DNA from: Seriola aureovittata
Lineage: Eukaryota; Chordata; Actinopteri; Carangiformes; Carangidae
Length of the DNA: 64,000 nucleotides
Reading direction: 5' to 3'
Assembly (NCBI RefSeq): GCF_021018895.1
Contig: NC_079364.1
Coordinates: 31,548,201 to 31,612,200, forward strand
The notes under the pieces were generated by a model that saw nothing but the letters and a program-made list of their open reading frames with translations, had not been told where the DNA came from and searched no databases. This document shows positions 12,615-23,568 of the stretch, piece by piece (position 1 is the first letter of the stretch; every line of letters starts with the position of its first letter). The translations under genes were made by a program, and so were the position numbers.

Positions 12615-12903
12615 AGTTAGGATCAATTGCAGCATAATCTGTAATCACCTGGTTTTAAAACTGAGTCCACTACATCAGTAATATCATCCGCTGCATGAGA
12701 AGAGATTTTAATCATATGTTTTGCCCCATATTCTTCAGGTTCACAGAGTGCCCACATCAAAGAGCTGCTCTCGTTGGTCAACCAGTATAAATAAAGATGA
12801 ATGAATAAATGAATGAATGAGCAAATGAATGAATATGAGCACAATCGAGGACTGCAATAAAACCATAACCACAGGGGCAAGCTGAACATAGAATCTGATG
12901 TTA
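12615..12903. repeat. 289-bp direct repeat, right copy
   Basis: Right-hand partner of 10494-10782, starting immediately after the LINE's terminal A-run. From 12904 to 13720 there is no gene; a GATGGATGG motif at 13408-13418 may be the end of an old LINE tail. Confidence 0.93.
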
Positions 12904-13719
12904 TCATCTGATGCTAAAACTCTCTTCGAGCCAATCAGCTGCCTCAGACATCCCCTATATGGTGTTTTAATGTACAGACTCACTATTTAGCTGCTCTCAT
13001 TTAATTATTTATCTATTTCTGTTTTCAGCCTAAATATTGATTGGACTGTTGCTAATATTACCTGCAAAGTTTCAGTTTGAGCTGTGTTTGGGAGAACTTC
13101 ATTTTTTTGAATTCCTCCAATCGCTGTACAGGCTTAGAAAGGTTCACAGGTGGAAACTCTGCCAGTTGTACTTCTTGAAGGTTGTTCCAGAGGTGTGCCA
13201 AGCCATTTGAATTTTGAAACTGAATTTTGCTGGCACGTCATCAGCCTCCCTTTGCATACTATAATTGCATGATTCTGGAAAATATGGAACTCTGCTCTGT
13301 GATTGGGGGACACTGTGGTGAGAGGATGTAGTTGGGGAGCAGGACGGGCCACTTCGCTTAGTCTGCTTCCACTGTGATGTGGTCCCGGTTAAACAGTGTA
13401 AACTGAATGGATGGATGGACATTTTTGATATGATAAGTCACCACAATGAATTAAAGAGAACAAAAAAATGTTTCTTTTGTTTTCCTGGTTTTTGCCTCTC
13501 TTGTACACCCACTCTTTCACTTGTGCATTCTCCGAGCGATCTATATTCAGCGTGTGGTGTGAAAAGGAAAATGATGTTCAGGATCTGGGAGAAGCCTTGT
13601 AACAAAACATCTGACAGGGAGCCTTTGTTGTAAGTTATGGTGAGTGCCACACCTTCCTATCCATCAATGTCCCTGTGAGACAGGGACATAATTAGAGACT
13701 ATGAGTGTATATGTGCGCA

Positions 13720-13940
13720 TGTGTGTGTGTGTGGTCCAGGTATTACTCATATTATGGGGACCTAAATTTGTTAACACAGTGCCATTATGGGGACTTGTCT
13801 TTATTTATGTCCTCATAATATAAATCATTAAATATTAAGATGAAGACATGTTTTGAGGATTAGGTTTAGGTTCTCTCCAGGTAATGAATGTAAGACAATG
13901 TAACGTCCTCTGAAGCCATGGAGACACAACTCTCTCTATG
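13720..13940 (+). repeat. Dispersed teleost repeat (ATTATGGGGAC family)
   Basis: Contains 'GGTCCAGGTATTACTCAT', 'ATTATGGGGACCT' twice with variation, and 'TCCTCTGAAGCCATGGAGACACA'. I recognise this set as a common non-coding repeat of percomorph fish, usually ending in (GT)n as here at 13936-13978. Its transposon class is unknown to me. Confidence 0.5.
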
Positions 13941-14459
13941 TTTGTGTGTGTGTGAGTGTGTGTTTGTGTGTGTGTGTGAACAACACATGAGGGAGAATTT
14001 GTGAGGTGTCACGCCTCCTGTGCAGAGAGAACTGAGGAGTGCTGTTCATCAGGCTGATGGAGAGCTGGTCAGCAGCCTGAGGCAGGCTGGCAGTTACCAA
14101 CACGATTGTGTCTTTACTCATGTCAGTGACTTCCAACAGCATTCTCTCTCTCTGTCTGTCTGTTTGTCTAAGCTACTGCTGGTTATTCAATTCTAACCAT
14201 ATCAGAACATAAAACACTCTCAATGTTAAAACAGGAGGATTTCAATAAGCAGTTGTGTATGGGATGGTGCATTAACTTAAGTCTCTGCATCTCTGTGTGA
14301 ATCTGTATTTGTTGGCATTGACTCAGCACAACAGGAGACTGAGAATCCATCTGGCATGTTTAACATCCTGTCTGTGGGTGCCATTACAATACCTCTATAT
14401 GCTCCATACTGAAGAGTGGAGCAAAAACACAGGTACACACTCAGTGTACATACATAAAG

Positions 14460-14472
14460 ATATGTATATATG

Positions 14473-14509
<37 letters not shown>

Positions 14510-14727
14510 GTATATTATATATTACCAGATATATAAAGTGTATATGTTTCAAGTGAATGAGAAATGGGTGAAATGTTCTTCAGTGGGTCCAATTCCAGCT
14601 TTTACAAACTAATACTAATACTATACTATATATATATATAATACTAATGCTAATACTAATTTATATGTACTAACACATATCAAACATCATGCTATACACA
14701 GACTATATATATATATATATATATATG
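14460..14727. repeat. Cluster of AT-rich microsatellites
   Basis: Three (TA)n or (TATG)n tracts, at 14460-14522, 14627-14641 and 14704-14727. The rest of 13980-15720 shows nothing I can name. Confidence 0.85.
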
Positions 14728-15721
14728 GTACTGAAGTGAACCAGGTATAAAGTTCATCATTGCTGCACGATACAAGGAAATTGTTGCCGACTTCCTCAAA
14801 AGAACTGCTAACCCACAAAAAATCTTGAATGAACACTTATACCCAATCTTCACTCTCACTACTGTAATTTAATATAGTAAAGACAATGAGGACAAAACCA
14901 TGCTGCTCATACAGGCTCAGCAATTCTTAGTCGGCCAAATGGTGATGTCACATGTTGAGTGACGGACAGTCTCATACTTCTCAGTGGGTAAAGTGGACAT
15001 CACCTCTGTCACTTATGAATTTGAACTAATATGATAAATACTTGTCAACCTCTATTTAAAGATTGTAACCTTTTTCATTTTACATCTCTTCTTCCAGACC
15101 CAGCTGACAATGAGGTGTCTGGGACTGCAGAACTGCCAGCTGCTTATCTGCTTATCTAACTGAGCGTCTGAAACTGGACATTTCATTTGACAAGGTAAAT
15201 CCAACACCTCCAGAACCTTTATTTTTCACACGCGCTTCCTTTTATTGTGAACAAGATGAAGCTGTACCTGAATCTCTAGAAGATACATGAAGCAGAAAAC
15301 ACGTGTCAAGTGTGGTACACAAAACACCAAGTAACACCGGAGTAAATCAAATTTCATTTGTCTGGGTTTCAAGAGTCCCCGTTCCAGTGTTCAACAATGG
15401 GTTAAATACTTTTTCTGAAGTGTTTTCACATTGAGGAAATACATGAATTTCCATATGGTTCTAACCTGTTGAGTGTTATGAAGTAGTGTTTGAAACTTTA
15501 AATGCAAATGTGGAAAAGTGGTGGTTGTCGTGTTAAATGAACTGCAGTGCATGTGTGCAATATTACCATGAACGTCTTCTCACTTGGAATAAACCCACCT
15601 CTTCACTTCACACCAGCACACATCTTTATCAGTTCCTGGGACTATAAGCTAATTGTCACTGGAAAAAGAACCTTTTGGCCCCTTGTTGCTCATTTAACAT
15701 GAATGTGGGCATGAGCAATGC

Positions 15722-15723
<2 letters not shown>

Positions 15724-15791
<68 letters not shown>
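15724..15791. repeat. (GT)n microsatellite
   Basis: About 68 bases of GT with one TA interruption; it causes false Cys-Val and His-Thr open frames. Confidence 0.95.
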
Positions 15792-15792
<1 letters not shown>

Positions 15793-16020
15793 CCTCCTCT
15801 CTGGTCAGATGGCATCCCTTATGTGTGAATGCTGGAATGACCTCCACCATACGCTCCTCCATCAAGTCTCCAACTGTGAAACCAGAGAAACCAGTCAGCC
15901 ATCACCTCATCTCCAGCAACTAGTCCAGAGACCCAGAGTTCTGTGTAAAGTACTCACTACATTAACACAACAAACATCTGAAATGAACATGATAACTTCT
16001 TTATTGTTTCAAAAGGTAAC

Positions 16021-16420
16021 CTGTCAGGATTTATGTTAACTGGACCCAAATGCAGATAAACATAAAGGTGGAGTGGAAATACTTTACTGATGAAGATCTG
16101 TCCACAACTTACAGGCTTGACAAACAAAAATTCCAAAAGTCCAAACATAGAAGGCAAAACTGGTGGAAACTAAAAAACACATGGACAAAAAAAAAAAAAA
16201 AAAAAAAACAGTCCAAATCCAGAAACGCAAGCAACACAGGAGTAAGGGACACAAGGAAACATCAAAAATCCAAACTGAAGTACAACAGAGAAAAGCAGGA
16301 CGACCTGACAGAAACAAAGGGGAAGACAGAGGCCCAGTCCCAGTGTCCTCCCTCAGAGACTCAGACTTGGAGGCGTGTTCCCGGTGAGTTCGTGACGGCT
16401 TAGTTCTGTCCCACCGTCAA
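16021..16420 (-). repeat. Dispersed repeat fragment of unknown class
   Basis: The phrases 'GACCCAAATGCAGA' and 'TTTACTGATGAAGA' with repeated 'CAGTCCAAA' resemble a repeat common in teleosts. A second, similar one starts at 45945 (TTTGGACCCAGGTGCAGACACAGG). An A-run lies at 16188-16208. A related piece may resume after the Tc1 at 17790-17935. Confidence 0.4.
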
Positions 16421-16769
16421 ACCATCCAGAGCATGAGGGCTCTCTAAAGACATTTGAGCCCTTTGACACTTTCCATAAGTCCGGCCAAATGACCATAAAA
16501 TGCAAGAAATAATAAGATAGAAGAAGAACAGTTAAACAAGCATGAAAGGAACAAACCCTAATGTTAGCATTACAAGCAAACAGACAGTGTATGACAGAAC
16601 AAACACAGAGCTCACTGTGATTCAAAGTCTGAACTGTGCAGCTATTTGTTCTATGATGACATGATGAATTCCAAATATCCAAACTGGATCAGATCTGATC
16701 CAACATTATTATTTATATTAAACCAACAATTGAATGCAAATGTTTTGGCATCATCAAGGTAACGTGATA

Positions 16770-17787
16770 TACAGGTGCATCTCAGTAAATTAGAATATCA
16801 TGGAAAAGTTAATTTCAGTAATTCATTTCAAAAAGTGAAACTCACATAGATTCATTACACACAGAGTGAAATATTTCAAGCCTTTATTTCTTTTAATTTT
16901 GATGATTATGGCTTACAGCTAATGAAAACCCAAAATTCAGTATCTCAGAAAATTAGAATATTGTGAAAAAGTTCAATATTGTAGATTTACGGTGTCACAG
17001 TCTAATCAGCTAATTAACTCAAAACACCTGCAAAGGTTTCCTGAGCCTGTAAATGGTCTCTCAGTCTGGTTCAGTAGACTACACGATCATGGGGCACACT
17101 GATGACTTAACAGTTGTCCAGGAGACAGTCATTGACACCCTCCACAAGGAGGGTGAGCCACAAAAGGTCATTGCTAAAGAAGCTGGCTGTTCACAGAGTG
17201 CTGTATCCAAGCATATTAATAGAAAGTTGAGTGGAAGGAAAAAATGTGGTAGAAAAAGGTGCACAAGCGACAGGGATAACCGCAGCCTTGAGAGGATTGT
17301 GAAGCAAAGGCCATTCAAGAATTTGGGGGAGATTCACAAGGAGTGGACTGAGGCTGGAGTCATCGAGAGCCACCACGCACAGACGTATCCAGGACACGGG
17401 CTACAACTGTCGCATTCCTCGTGTCAAGCCAATCCTGAGCCAGAGACAACGTCAGAAGCATCTTACCTGGGCTGAGGAGAAAAAGGACTGGACTGTTGCT
17501 CCGTGGTCCAAAGTCTTCTTTTCAGGTGAAAGTAAATTTTGCATTTCATTTGGAAATCAAGGTCCCAGAGTCTGGAGGAAGAATGGAGAGGAACAGAATC
17601 CAAGTTGCTTGAAGTCCAGTGTGAAGTTTCCACATCAGTGATGATTTGGGGAGCCATGTCATCTGCTGGAGTTGGTCTTCTGTGTTTTATCAAGTCCAAA
17701 GTCAACGCAGCCGTCTATCAGGAAATTTTTAGAGAGCTTTATGAAGATGCATTGGGATTGGGCCAGAGACTTAATACACAAGTGTAA
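16770..17787 (+). mobile_element. Tc1-family DNA transposon, 3'-truncated
   Basis: The left inverted-repeat region starts CAGGTGCATCTCAGTAAATT, a widespread Tc1 terminus, with an internal direct-repeat-like 'TCAGAAAATTAGAATATTG' at 16944. The transposase frame begins at about 17090. No right terminus is present: the homology stops at about 17750 and a different repeat follows. Confidence 0.85.
17089..17750 (+). pseudogene. Tc1-like transposase, inactivated
   Basis: The first part (MGHTDDLTVVQETVIDTLHK, then EPQKVIAKEAGCSQSAVSKH) gives the N-terminal helix-turn-helix DNA-binding domain. A GRKRCTSDRDNRSLERIV linker and NLGEIHKEWTEAGV follow. A frameshift near 17360 moves the reading into another frame. 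The catalytic region reads FSGESKF where Tc1 proteins have FSDESKF, so the first catalytic aspartate is Gly (codon 17525-17527). SVMIWGAMSSAGVG and VNAAVYQEI follow at 17640-17730. The sequence ends before the second Asp and the Glu. The copy is dead by frameshift, missing catalytic residue and truncation. Confidence 0.85.
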
Positions 17788-18100
17788 TAGCACACAGGTG
17801 AAACAAGGATGGAAAACAGGACAAAGACAGGAAGTAAAGTAACCAAAAGACACACAAAGGAAGTAATTAGTAAATAAAACAGGAAATTAAAACAAATGTC
17901 CACACATTAGAGGTGTGAAGGGTGTGTGACAGTGCAGGGGAAGGTGAACTAATGCTACACAGGATGATGGGCGCTTCTGAGGAGATATTGTCCTCAATGG
18001 CTGGGTCTGACCGCTGTGTTTGGGCATCACAGTGGAGCTTTGATGTAGAGCATGGCTCCTCATTCAGATCCCTCTCATCAAGCTCACCTCATGGTATCAA

Positions 18101-18593
18101 TGGTGTTCAATGAACGCCGTTCGGCATTCATTGAACACGTTCATGAACGCTGAAATGAATGAATCAGTTTACAAATGATGAACGTGAATGTCGCTCATGT
18201 TTTACGGCACGCCGGATGGCGTCTCCATAGACACCAGCTTGGCTGGTGCTAGCAGTACAGGCGGTACAAACAAATCTACTACTGCTGAAGCCAGTTTGTT
18301 TGAGCACTTGAAGCAGTTTTATGAACAAACAAGTGAAGACTCAGACAGATCTTATTTATATACAGAATGTGACTCATGTCTGTGATTCTTCAGTGCTATA
18401 AAATAGTTCATTTAGTTTTGGAGTGGCAGTGATTTGGGGCTGGTGATGGATGGGTAGAAGGAGCTTGAGAAAGAATATTGGCCTTTATTTATTTAAAAAA
18501 AAAAAATGGAACAAATGAACGTGAACTAGTTCATTTTCATCTGTATGAACTGAACTTTGAACTAGTTCTTTTAAAGTGTGAACTGGAACACCA
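18101..18593 (+). mobile_element. hAT-like element with short inverted ends
   Basis: The left end TGGTGTTCAATGAAC and the right end (reverse of GTGAACTGGAACACCA) form imperfect inverted repeats. Both subterminal regions are rich in GAAC/GTTC words (TGAACTAGTTC), as in hAT ends. A 65-codon frame at 18188-18385 contains SLFEHLKQFYE, reminiscent of the end of a BED finger (N/S-L-F-x-H-L-K). No clear 8-base target duplication was found, so the exact ends are uncertain. Confidence 0.55.
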
Positions 18594-18599
18594 CTCAGT

Positions 18600-19068
18600 A
18601 CAGCCATGAACAGTTCACCATGTACCTGAGCTCTGCGAGGACATTGTCACACACTGCTAGTATATTATTAGCAGGTATGCTATCTGTCATAGGCTGTAGT
18701 CCAAAAAGGACGCCCATAATCATTTCTGTAGTACCATAGTAGATGAATGGATAGATCAATGAGAGGGGTGATGACTGTATTGTTTCCTGTCATCCTCATG
18801 ATTTATTTATTTACAGATGGCATGACCTGCTGTCAGACTTCTGCACACCGGTCCTGATGATGCAGGATGACAGATGCTAAAACAGTCCAATCAGTGAGCT
18901 ACCTGTCTGTATGATGTCTCTGGGTTAATTTAGCTTCCTTAGGCTAATATTTTCACAGAAATACATTATTTCCAGGGGTACATTAAGACGCCACATTTTT
19001 TCTCCAGTCTTTGTTGATTTAAAAGAAAAAAAAAAAATTATTTTAGTGGATTTTTCCAATTACAGAAA

Positions 19069-19113
<45 letters not shown>

Positions 19114-19920
19114 CGGACAGTTCTAAACCCTGTGAGACTTGGGCTCTTCTCAGTCGATTTAGACCGTCACCTCCTCGGGACAGGCAGGCCCCTGACTCTT
19201 CCCTTCAGTCCAATTAAAGGCTGCTTAGTCAGCCGGGAAATGAACAACTCCAGGGTAGATTGAATACAACTCACTGATATTAATTTGTTTCTTCAGAAGG
19301 AGCATTCAATGAATGGTAGAAAGAAAGTCTGTAGCACAACACATTTTTGATAGAGATGCATTTGCATTGTGTGGTTGTCACCTAAGTATTTCAGTTTTAA
19401 TCCGTGGGAGCCATTGAATCATTATTTGGTTACAAAACCTGTTTCTCATTTTAAAAACTGTGCACTGAGCTGAGGCGAGTTACGACGTATTTAGATCAAC
19501 AAGCAGATGCAGACAGAAACTAAACCAAAATGCTTCGGGGATGAAGGTTATCATTCACTACCTGTTGCAGTCACAGCAAAAGTTGTTTTGTGTTACTCCA
19601 TTGCAGCGTGCCACGTTCATGCATCCATATCTCCGCTCTCCTCCCTCCCTCACCTCTGGTGTCTTTTATTGTGACCAGCCTGAACCACACCTGTGCAGAA
19701 GTCATGCTGTGTAATCAGCATCTTGATATGTCATGTCACACCTGTCATGTGGATGGATGATCATGGCAAAGGAGAAATGATCACCAACAGATTTAAACAC
19801 ATTTTTGAGCAACGTTTGAGAGAAAGACGCATTTCATGTTCTTAGAAAAAGTTTTAGAAATTTTATTTCAACTCATGAAAAATGGGAGCAAAAACACAAT
19901 CATTGAATTTATATTTTTTT
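18600..19920. other. Gene-free intergenic stretch with (GT)n tract
   Basis: A 45-base GT run at 19068-19112. Otherwise nothing that I can assign. Confidence 0.5.
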
Positions 19921-19924
19921 CAGT

Positions 19925-20340
19925 GTATATTTACTCATTTGGCAGATGCTTTTATCCGAGGCGACTTACAAGTGAGGGACATCACTAAATCTTCAGAGCA
20001 GTAGCAGACCTCGGCGTAAGCACTAAGTACTTCTTCTGTTTAATATGTGCTGGTCAGGCCTGTCAGGGTGTTAGAGGTGTTAGGAGATGAGTCTTCAAAG
20101 ATCTTCATGAAGATAGAGAGGGACGCTCCTGCTCTGATAACATTCAGTATCTCGTTCCACCATCAGAGAACCACAGACCAGAACAGTCTGGACTGAGACT
20201 GTCTTGTGTGCAGGGATGGTGATGACAGACGAGGAGTATAATCCTGAGCATAAGTCTGTATAATTGAGCTCAAGTAGAGAGTGCAGACCTAGAAGTCACT
20301 CTGAAGGCAGCATCAGTGACTGGATTTGATTGGGGTGGCC
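19925..20340 (-). repeat. Dispersed teleost repeat (TTTGGCAGATGCTTTTATCC family)
   Basis: Starts near 'CATTTGGCAGATGCTTTTATCC' and 'GCGACTTACAAGTGAGGGAC', and continues with 'CTCGTTCCACCATCAGAGAACCACAGACCAGAACAGTCTGG' broken by point changes. I recognise this as a very common non-coding repeat of ray-finned fish. No open frame. From 20340 to 21850 I see no gene. Confidence 0.55.
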
Positions 20341-21849
20341 ATGGGAAGCTCACTTGTTTATATATTTAGTATTTGAATGGAAGTTCTGGGACAATTTTCT
20401 CCTTGGAGACAAAACATCAGGAATATTAAATCACTCTTTAGTTTCTAAGACTTCAACAGTTCACAACTAGCAGGTGAATGTCCATAGATTGTCACAGTGT
20501 CACCTCATGCATGAACAGAAAGATGCGACAGAATCATATCATCATGTTAAATATCACAGTGTAAGTTTATGTTTCTAATGTCGAGCTTTAAGTGTAGTTA
20601 CGTCATTCTAAGTAGAAACAAAGAACTGCATCGATTACAAAGATTCAACTAGGCTGTGACTGGAAGTAAGACGCGTTGCCTTCACAATAAAAGCACAAGC
20701 CTCAAATGCATAAACGGTGAATGAGCATTGGAATGTACAATCTAACAAATATGTTGGCTACCAGAAGGCTATAACCCGTGCAATCATTACGGTGCTCACT
20801 GCTGTGAAGAGACAATGAGAGAGACATGTAATTTATTTTTGCTTACTCCTAAATTCTCTCTTGTGTGTCCTGCATCCATGCCTATAAACACAGTATGTAC
20901 TATAACTTTAGAATTTCTTGGTAATCTCATACTGGACACATTTCTGTATATCACCCATCTTTTCTTTTTTTCATTCATTCATTTCACAATATTATAACGA
21001 ATTTAGAAATGTAGATTTATAGAAATGTAGATGAATGTTTAATGTATTTGACAGCTGTCCAGATATTTGCTCAGTGTTTTGAGATGCTGTTAACTGCTGT
21101 GTTACATGGCTGTTTTTCATTGGCCAGGAAAGTCAGGTTTACTGCAAAAAACCCACATTTGTTTACTCATTTCTACTAAAGCCTTGTGTTATAGTAGTCT
21201 CACCAGTATGATACAATATAAAAGGCCTAACTGTAATTACAGCCTACTTCTAGTACCTAGAATAAATACAGTGTGATATACACACATATACAATTAAGGT
21301 GCTTCTGTTTTATACTTCTACCACACTTAATGTATGAGGCAAATATTGGATTTCTTACTACTTACGAAAGTAACTACTATCATATCTATATTATAATTGT
21401 ACTACAGTTACTCAGCTACAAATTAATCTCACACAGTATACTTGATGCATTGTTAGACTACATTACCAAATAATATATATATAATAGTACAAATGAGCTC
21501 AATGTCAACCAAACACATCACTGAAATGTTGTTTACTTGATACTGAACCAGAAACAAAAATTCAATTCCATCGGACTGATTATAATAATGAATTCTGACA
21601 AAAGCCCTTCTTTAGTAAAATGAGTAGCATTTTACTGACATTTGTACTTTTACTCAAGTCACAGTTTGAAAGCAGTATTTTATTTGTAACTGAACATGTG
21701 TTCACTGCGGCATTATTGTATTTTCTTACAAAATATGAAAAAAAAAATTCTTTACTTTTCTCAGGAACGCCTCTCCAGAGCTCTTATTTTGAAAGCGTAA
21801 ACCGGTAGTGTAAGTGTCTAATCTTTTTTGAGATGACTCTTTTCAGCAC

Positions 21850-22271
21850 AGAATGCAGTTTCAGTTCCCGGACAGCTCCTCCAGCACAGCGGCACAGCAG
21901 CGCGGCGGAGGCAGGTGTGCAGGAGGCAGAGAGGGGGGCACGGCGGGCAGTGGAGACGGCGCGTGGATCCACGTTTAACATCAGAGCCAACCGGTCACAT
22001 CTCATCAGCATTCACCTGTGCGCGTGCACGTGAGGATGCACTGTGCGTTCTCGTTTTTGCTCGCCGCTTTTTTTTTTTTTTTTTTTTTTTTTCTGATTTC
22101 GACTGACTGATGGGTTAAAGTTGATCTCAGTGAAACCCTCGCGGATGCAGCCGCGTGAAGGCTGCGCGCTGCGGATTCAGTGCCAGATGATGTTGGATCA
22201 CTCTGCTGGATCTCTGCCGTTCTGCGCCGGGCTGATCAGATGATTCTCCACTCTGTTCCCAACAACTCAGG
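21850..22271 (+). promoter_or_regulatory. MINAR1: GC/CpG-rich promoter and probable non-coding exon 1 of MINAR1
   Basis: The base composition changes abruptly from AT-rich flank to GC-rich DNA with many CpG dinucleotides from about 21865 to 22260, as expected of a CpG-island promoter and 5' UTR. A good splice donor (exon ending CAGG, intron starting GTGAGT at 22272) closes a likely non-coding first exon. It pairs with the acceptor at 22651-22652 just ahead of the start codon. A run of 25 T lies at 22068-22092. No convincing TATA box was seen, and the transcription start cannot be placed from sequence alone. The exon 1 extent is inferred; only the donor and acceptor are directly visible. Confidence 0.6.
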
Positions 22272-22652
22272 GTGAGTGTCGGTATGCAGACACAGCTGAA
22301 ATGAGACTGATATCGTCCCAATGTACGCACCCCGCTCTGTTGGAGGCTGTGCAGCTGCCGCTACTGTTGGAATGCAGGTGGAGTCGGTGTCAGATGCTCT
22401 GCTTGTGAGGAGCAGGAGAAAATTTCCGCTAGAAGGGTTTTTTTTATGTGGATCACAGACCTGGTGACTGTGTGTAATGAAACCAGCACAGTACATGACA
22501 TTGTGACTGTGTCTGTACTGAGGACAGATTCCTCCTGCTGTTTGTTAGTGAGAATCTCTGATGTTGTGATGTTTTCTTTGTGTCCTGTCAGGGATAAGAA
22601 AAAACAACAACAGATTAACTCTGCATGAATCTTTTAACTGTGTTGTTTCCAG

Positions 22653-22713
22653 GTGCCAAGCTTCTCCTGCTTTAGGACCTTCTCTGTAGGCCTGTTCCTG
22701 CCACCCAGCAGCC
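22653..22713 (+). other. MINAR1: MINAR1 exon 2, 5' UTR part
   Basis: This 61-base stretch lies between a pyrimidine-rich acceptor (TTGTTTCCAG ending at 22652) and the start codon at 22714. The start sits in a strong Kozak context (GCAGCCATGG). It is the untranslated lead of the first coding exon if the upstream donor at 22272 is used. Confidence 0.6.
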
Positions 22714-23568
22714 ATGGACCCCCTCCCAGAGTACTCTCAGTTCCTGGTCCGGATCCTGGAGGAGCTGGACACCAAGCACAACACCATGTCCTACCAGGAC
22801 CTGTGTAAGTCCCTGTGTGCTCGCTTTGACCTGGTGCACCTGGCCAAGCTGCGCAGCCTGCTCTTCTACACGGCCTGCCTGGACCCCGCGTTCCCGGCCA
22901 CGCTCTTCAAGGACAAGATGCGCAGCTCCATGGAGGACCCGGAATCCAAGAAGCTGATGGTGGCGGCGGACATCGTCACCATGTTCAACTTGATCCAGAT
23001 GAACGGAGGCACGGCCAAAGACAAGCTCCCCGTGGTGCACAGAGCCAAGATCCACAAGAACAGGTCTGTGGACCAGTGCAGGTCTGACAGCGAAGCCTAT
23101 AAGTATCAGGACTGTGACAGAGGGGTCGGTTACGAGCGCAGGGATCACCCCAGGGATGGGCACCACCACCACCACCACCACCACCATCATCACCACCGCC
23201 CCCAGCAGCACCCTGTAGCTCAGAATACCCCTCCCTGTCCTAAACTGTCTGAGTGCAAAAACTGCGAGCAGTTTATTCCCACCTCAGACCCCAACTTCCT
23301 TCTGGGAGTCGGCAAAGACCTGAAATGTAGAGCAGCCTCTCTGGACAAACTGCACCATCTGCCCCAGTACTCCAGCAGCAGTCCGCCCTCTCCACCCTGT
23401 GAAATGCAGAGCACCTACTTTCCCATGGACATCGACAGCGAGTCCACCACCGACCAGGAGTCCCTGCAGCACCTCGGCCATCCGGAGCCCTTCTCTGTTC
23501 ACTCCTGCATCCAGAAGAGGAACATCTTCAAGGAGGACTTTCACAACTTTGTGGCCTTCTCACCACAG
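22714..23568 (+). CDS. MINAR1: MINAR1 coding exon A (N-terminal 285 codons)
   Basis: First coding exon of major intrinsically disordered NOTCH2-binding receptor 1 (MINAR1/KIAA1024/UBTOR). The start codon is fixed by a strong Kozak context and by the conserved N-terminus (MDPLPEYSQFLVRILEELD). The block at residues 25-110, containing SYQDLCKSLCARFDL and LRSLLFYTACLDP, is the most conserved part of the family. Residues about 115-285 are low-complexity and probably disordered, including 12 histidines (codons at 23161-23196) and serine/proline-rich stretches. The exon ends at CAG with donor GT at 23569, phase 0 (855 nt). Known for the family: a membrane-anchored protein reported to bind NOTCH2, restrain angiogenesis and damp mTOR signalling by stabilising DEPTOR, with roles in neurite growth. 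Identification rests on family recognition; the histidine run is the odd feature. Confidence 0.93.

Noticed and set aside
22672..23211. A 179-codon minus-strand frame
   Set aside because: It lies antisense to MINAR1 exon A and reflects the GC-rich codon use of that exon; its valine run is the reverse of the histidine codons.
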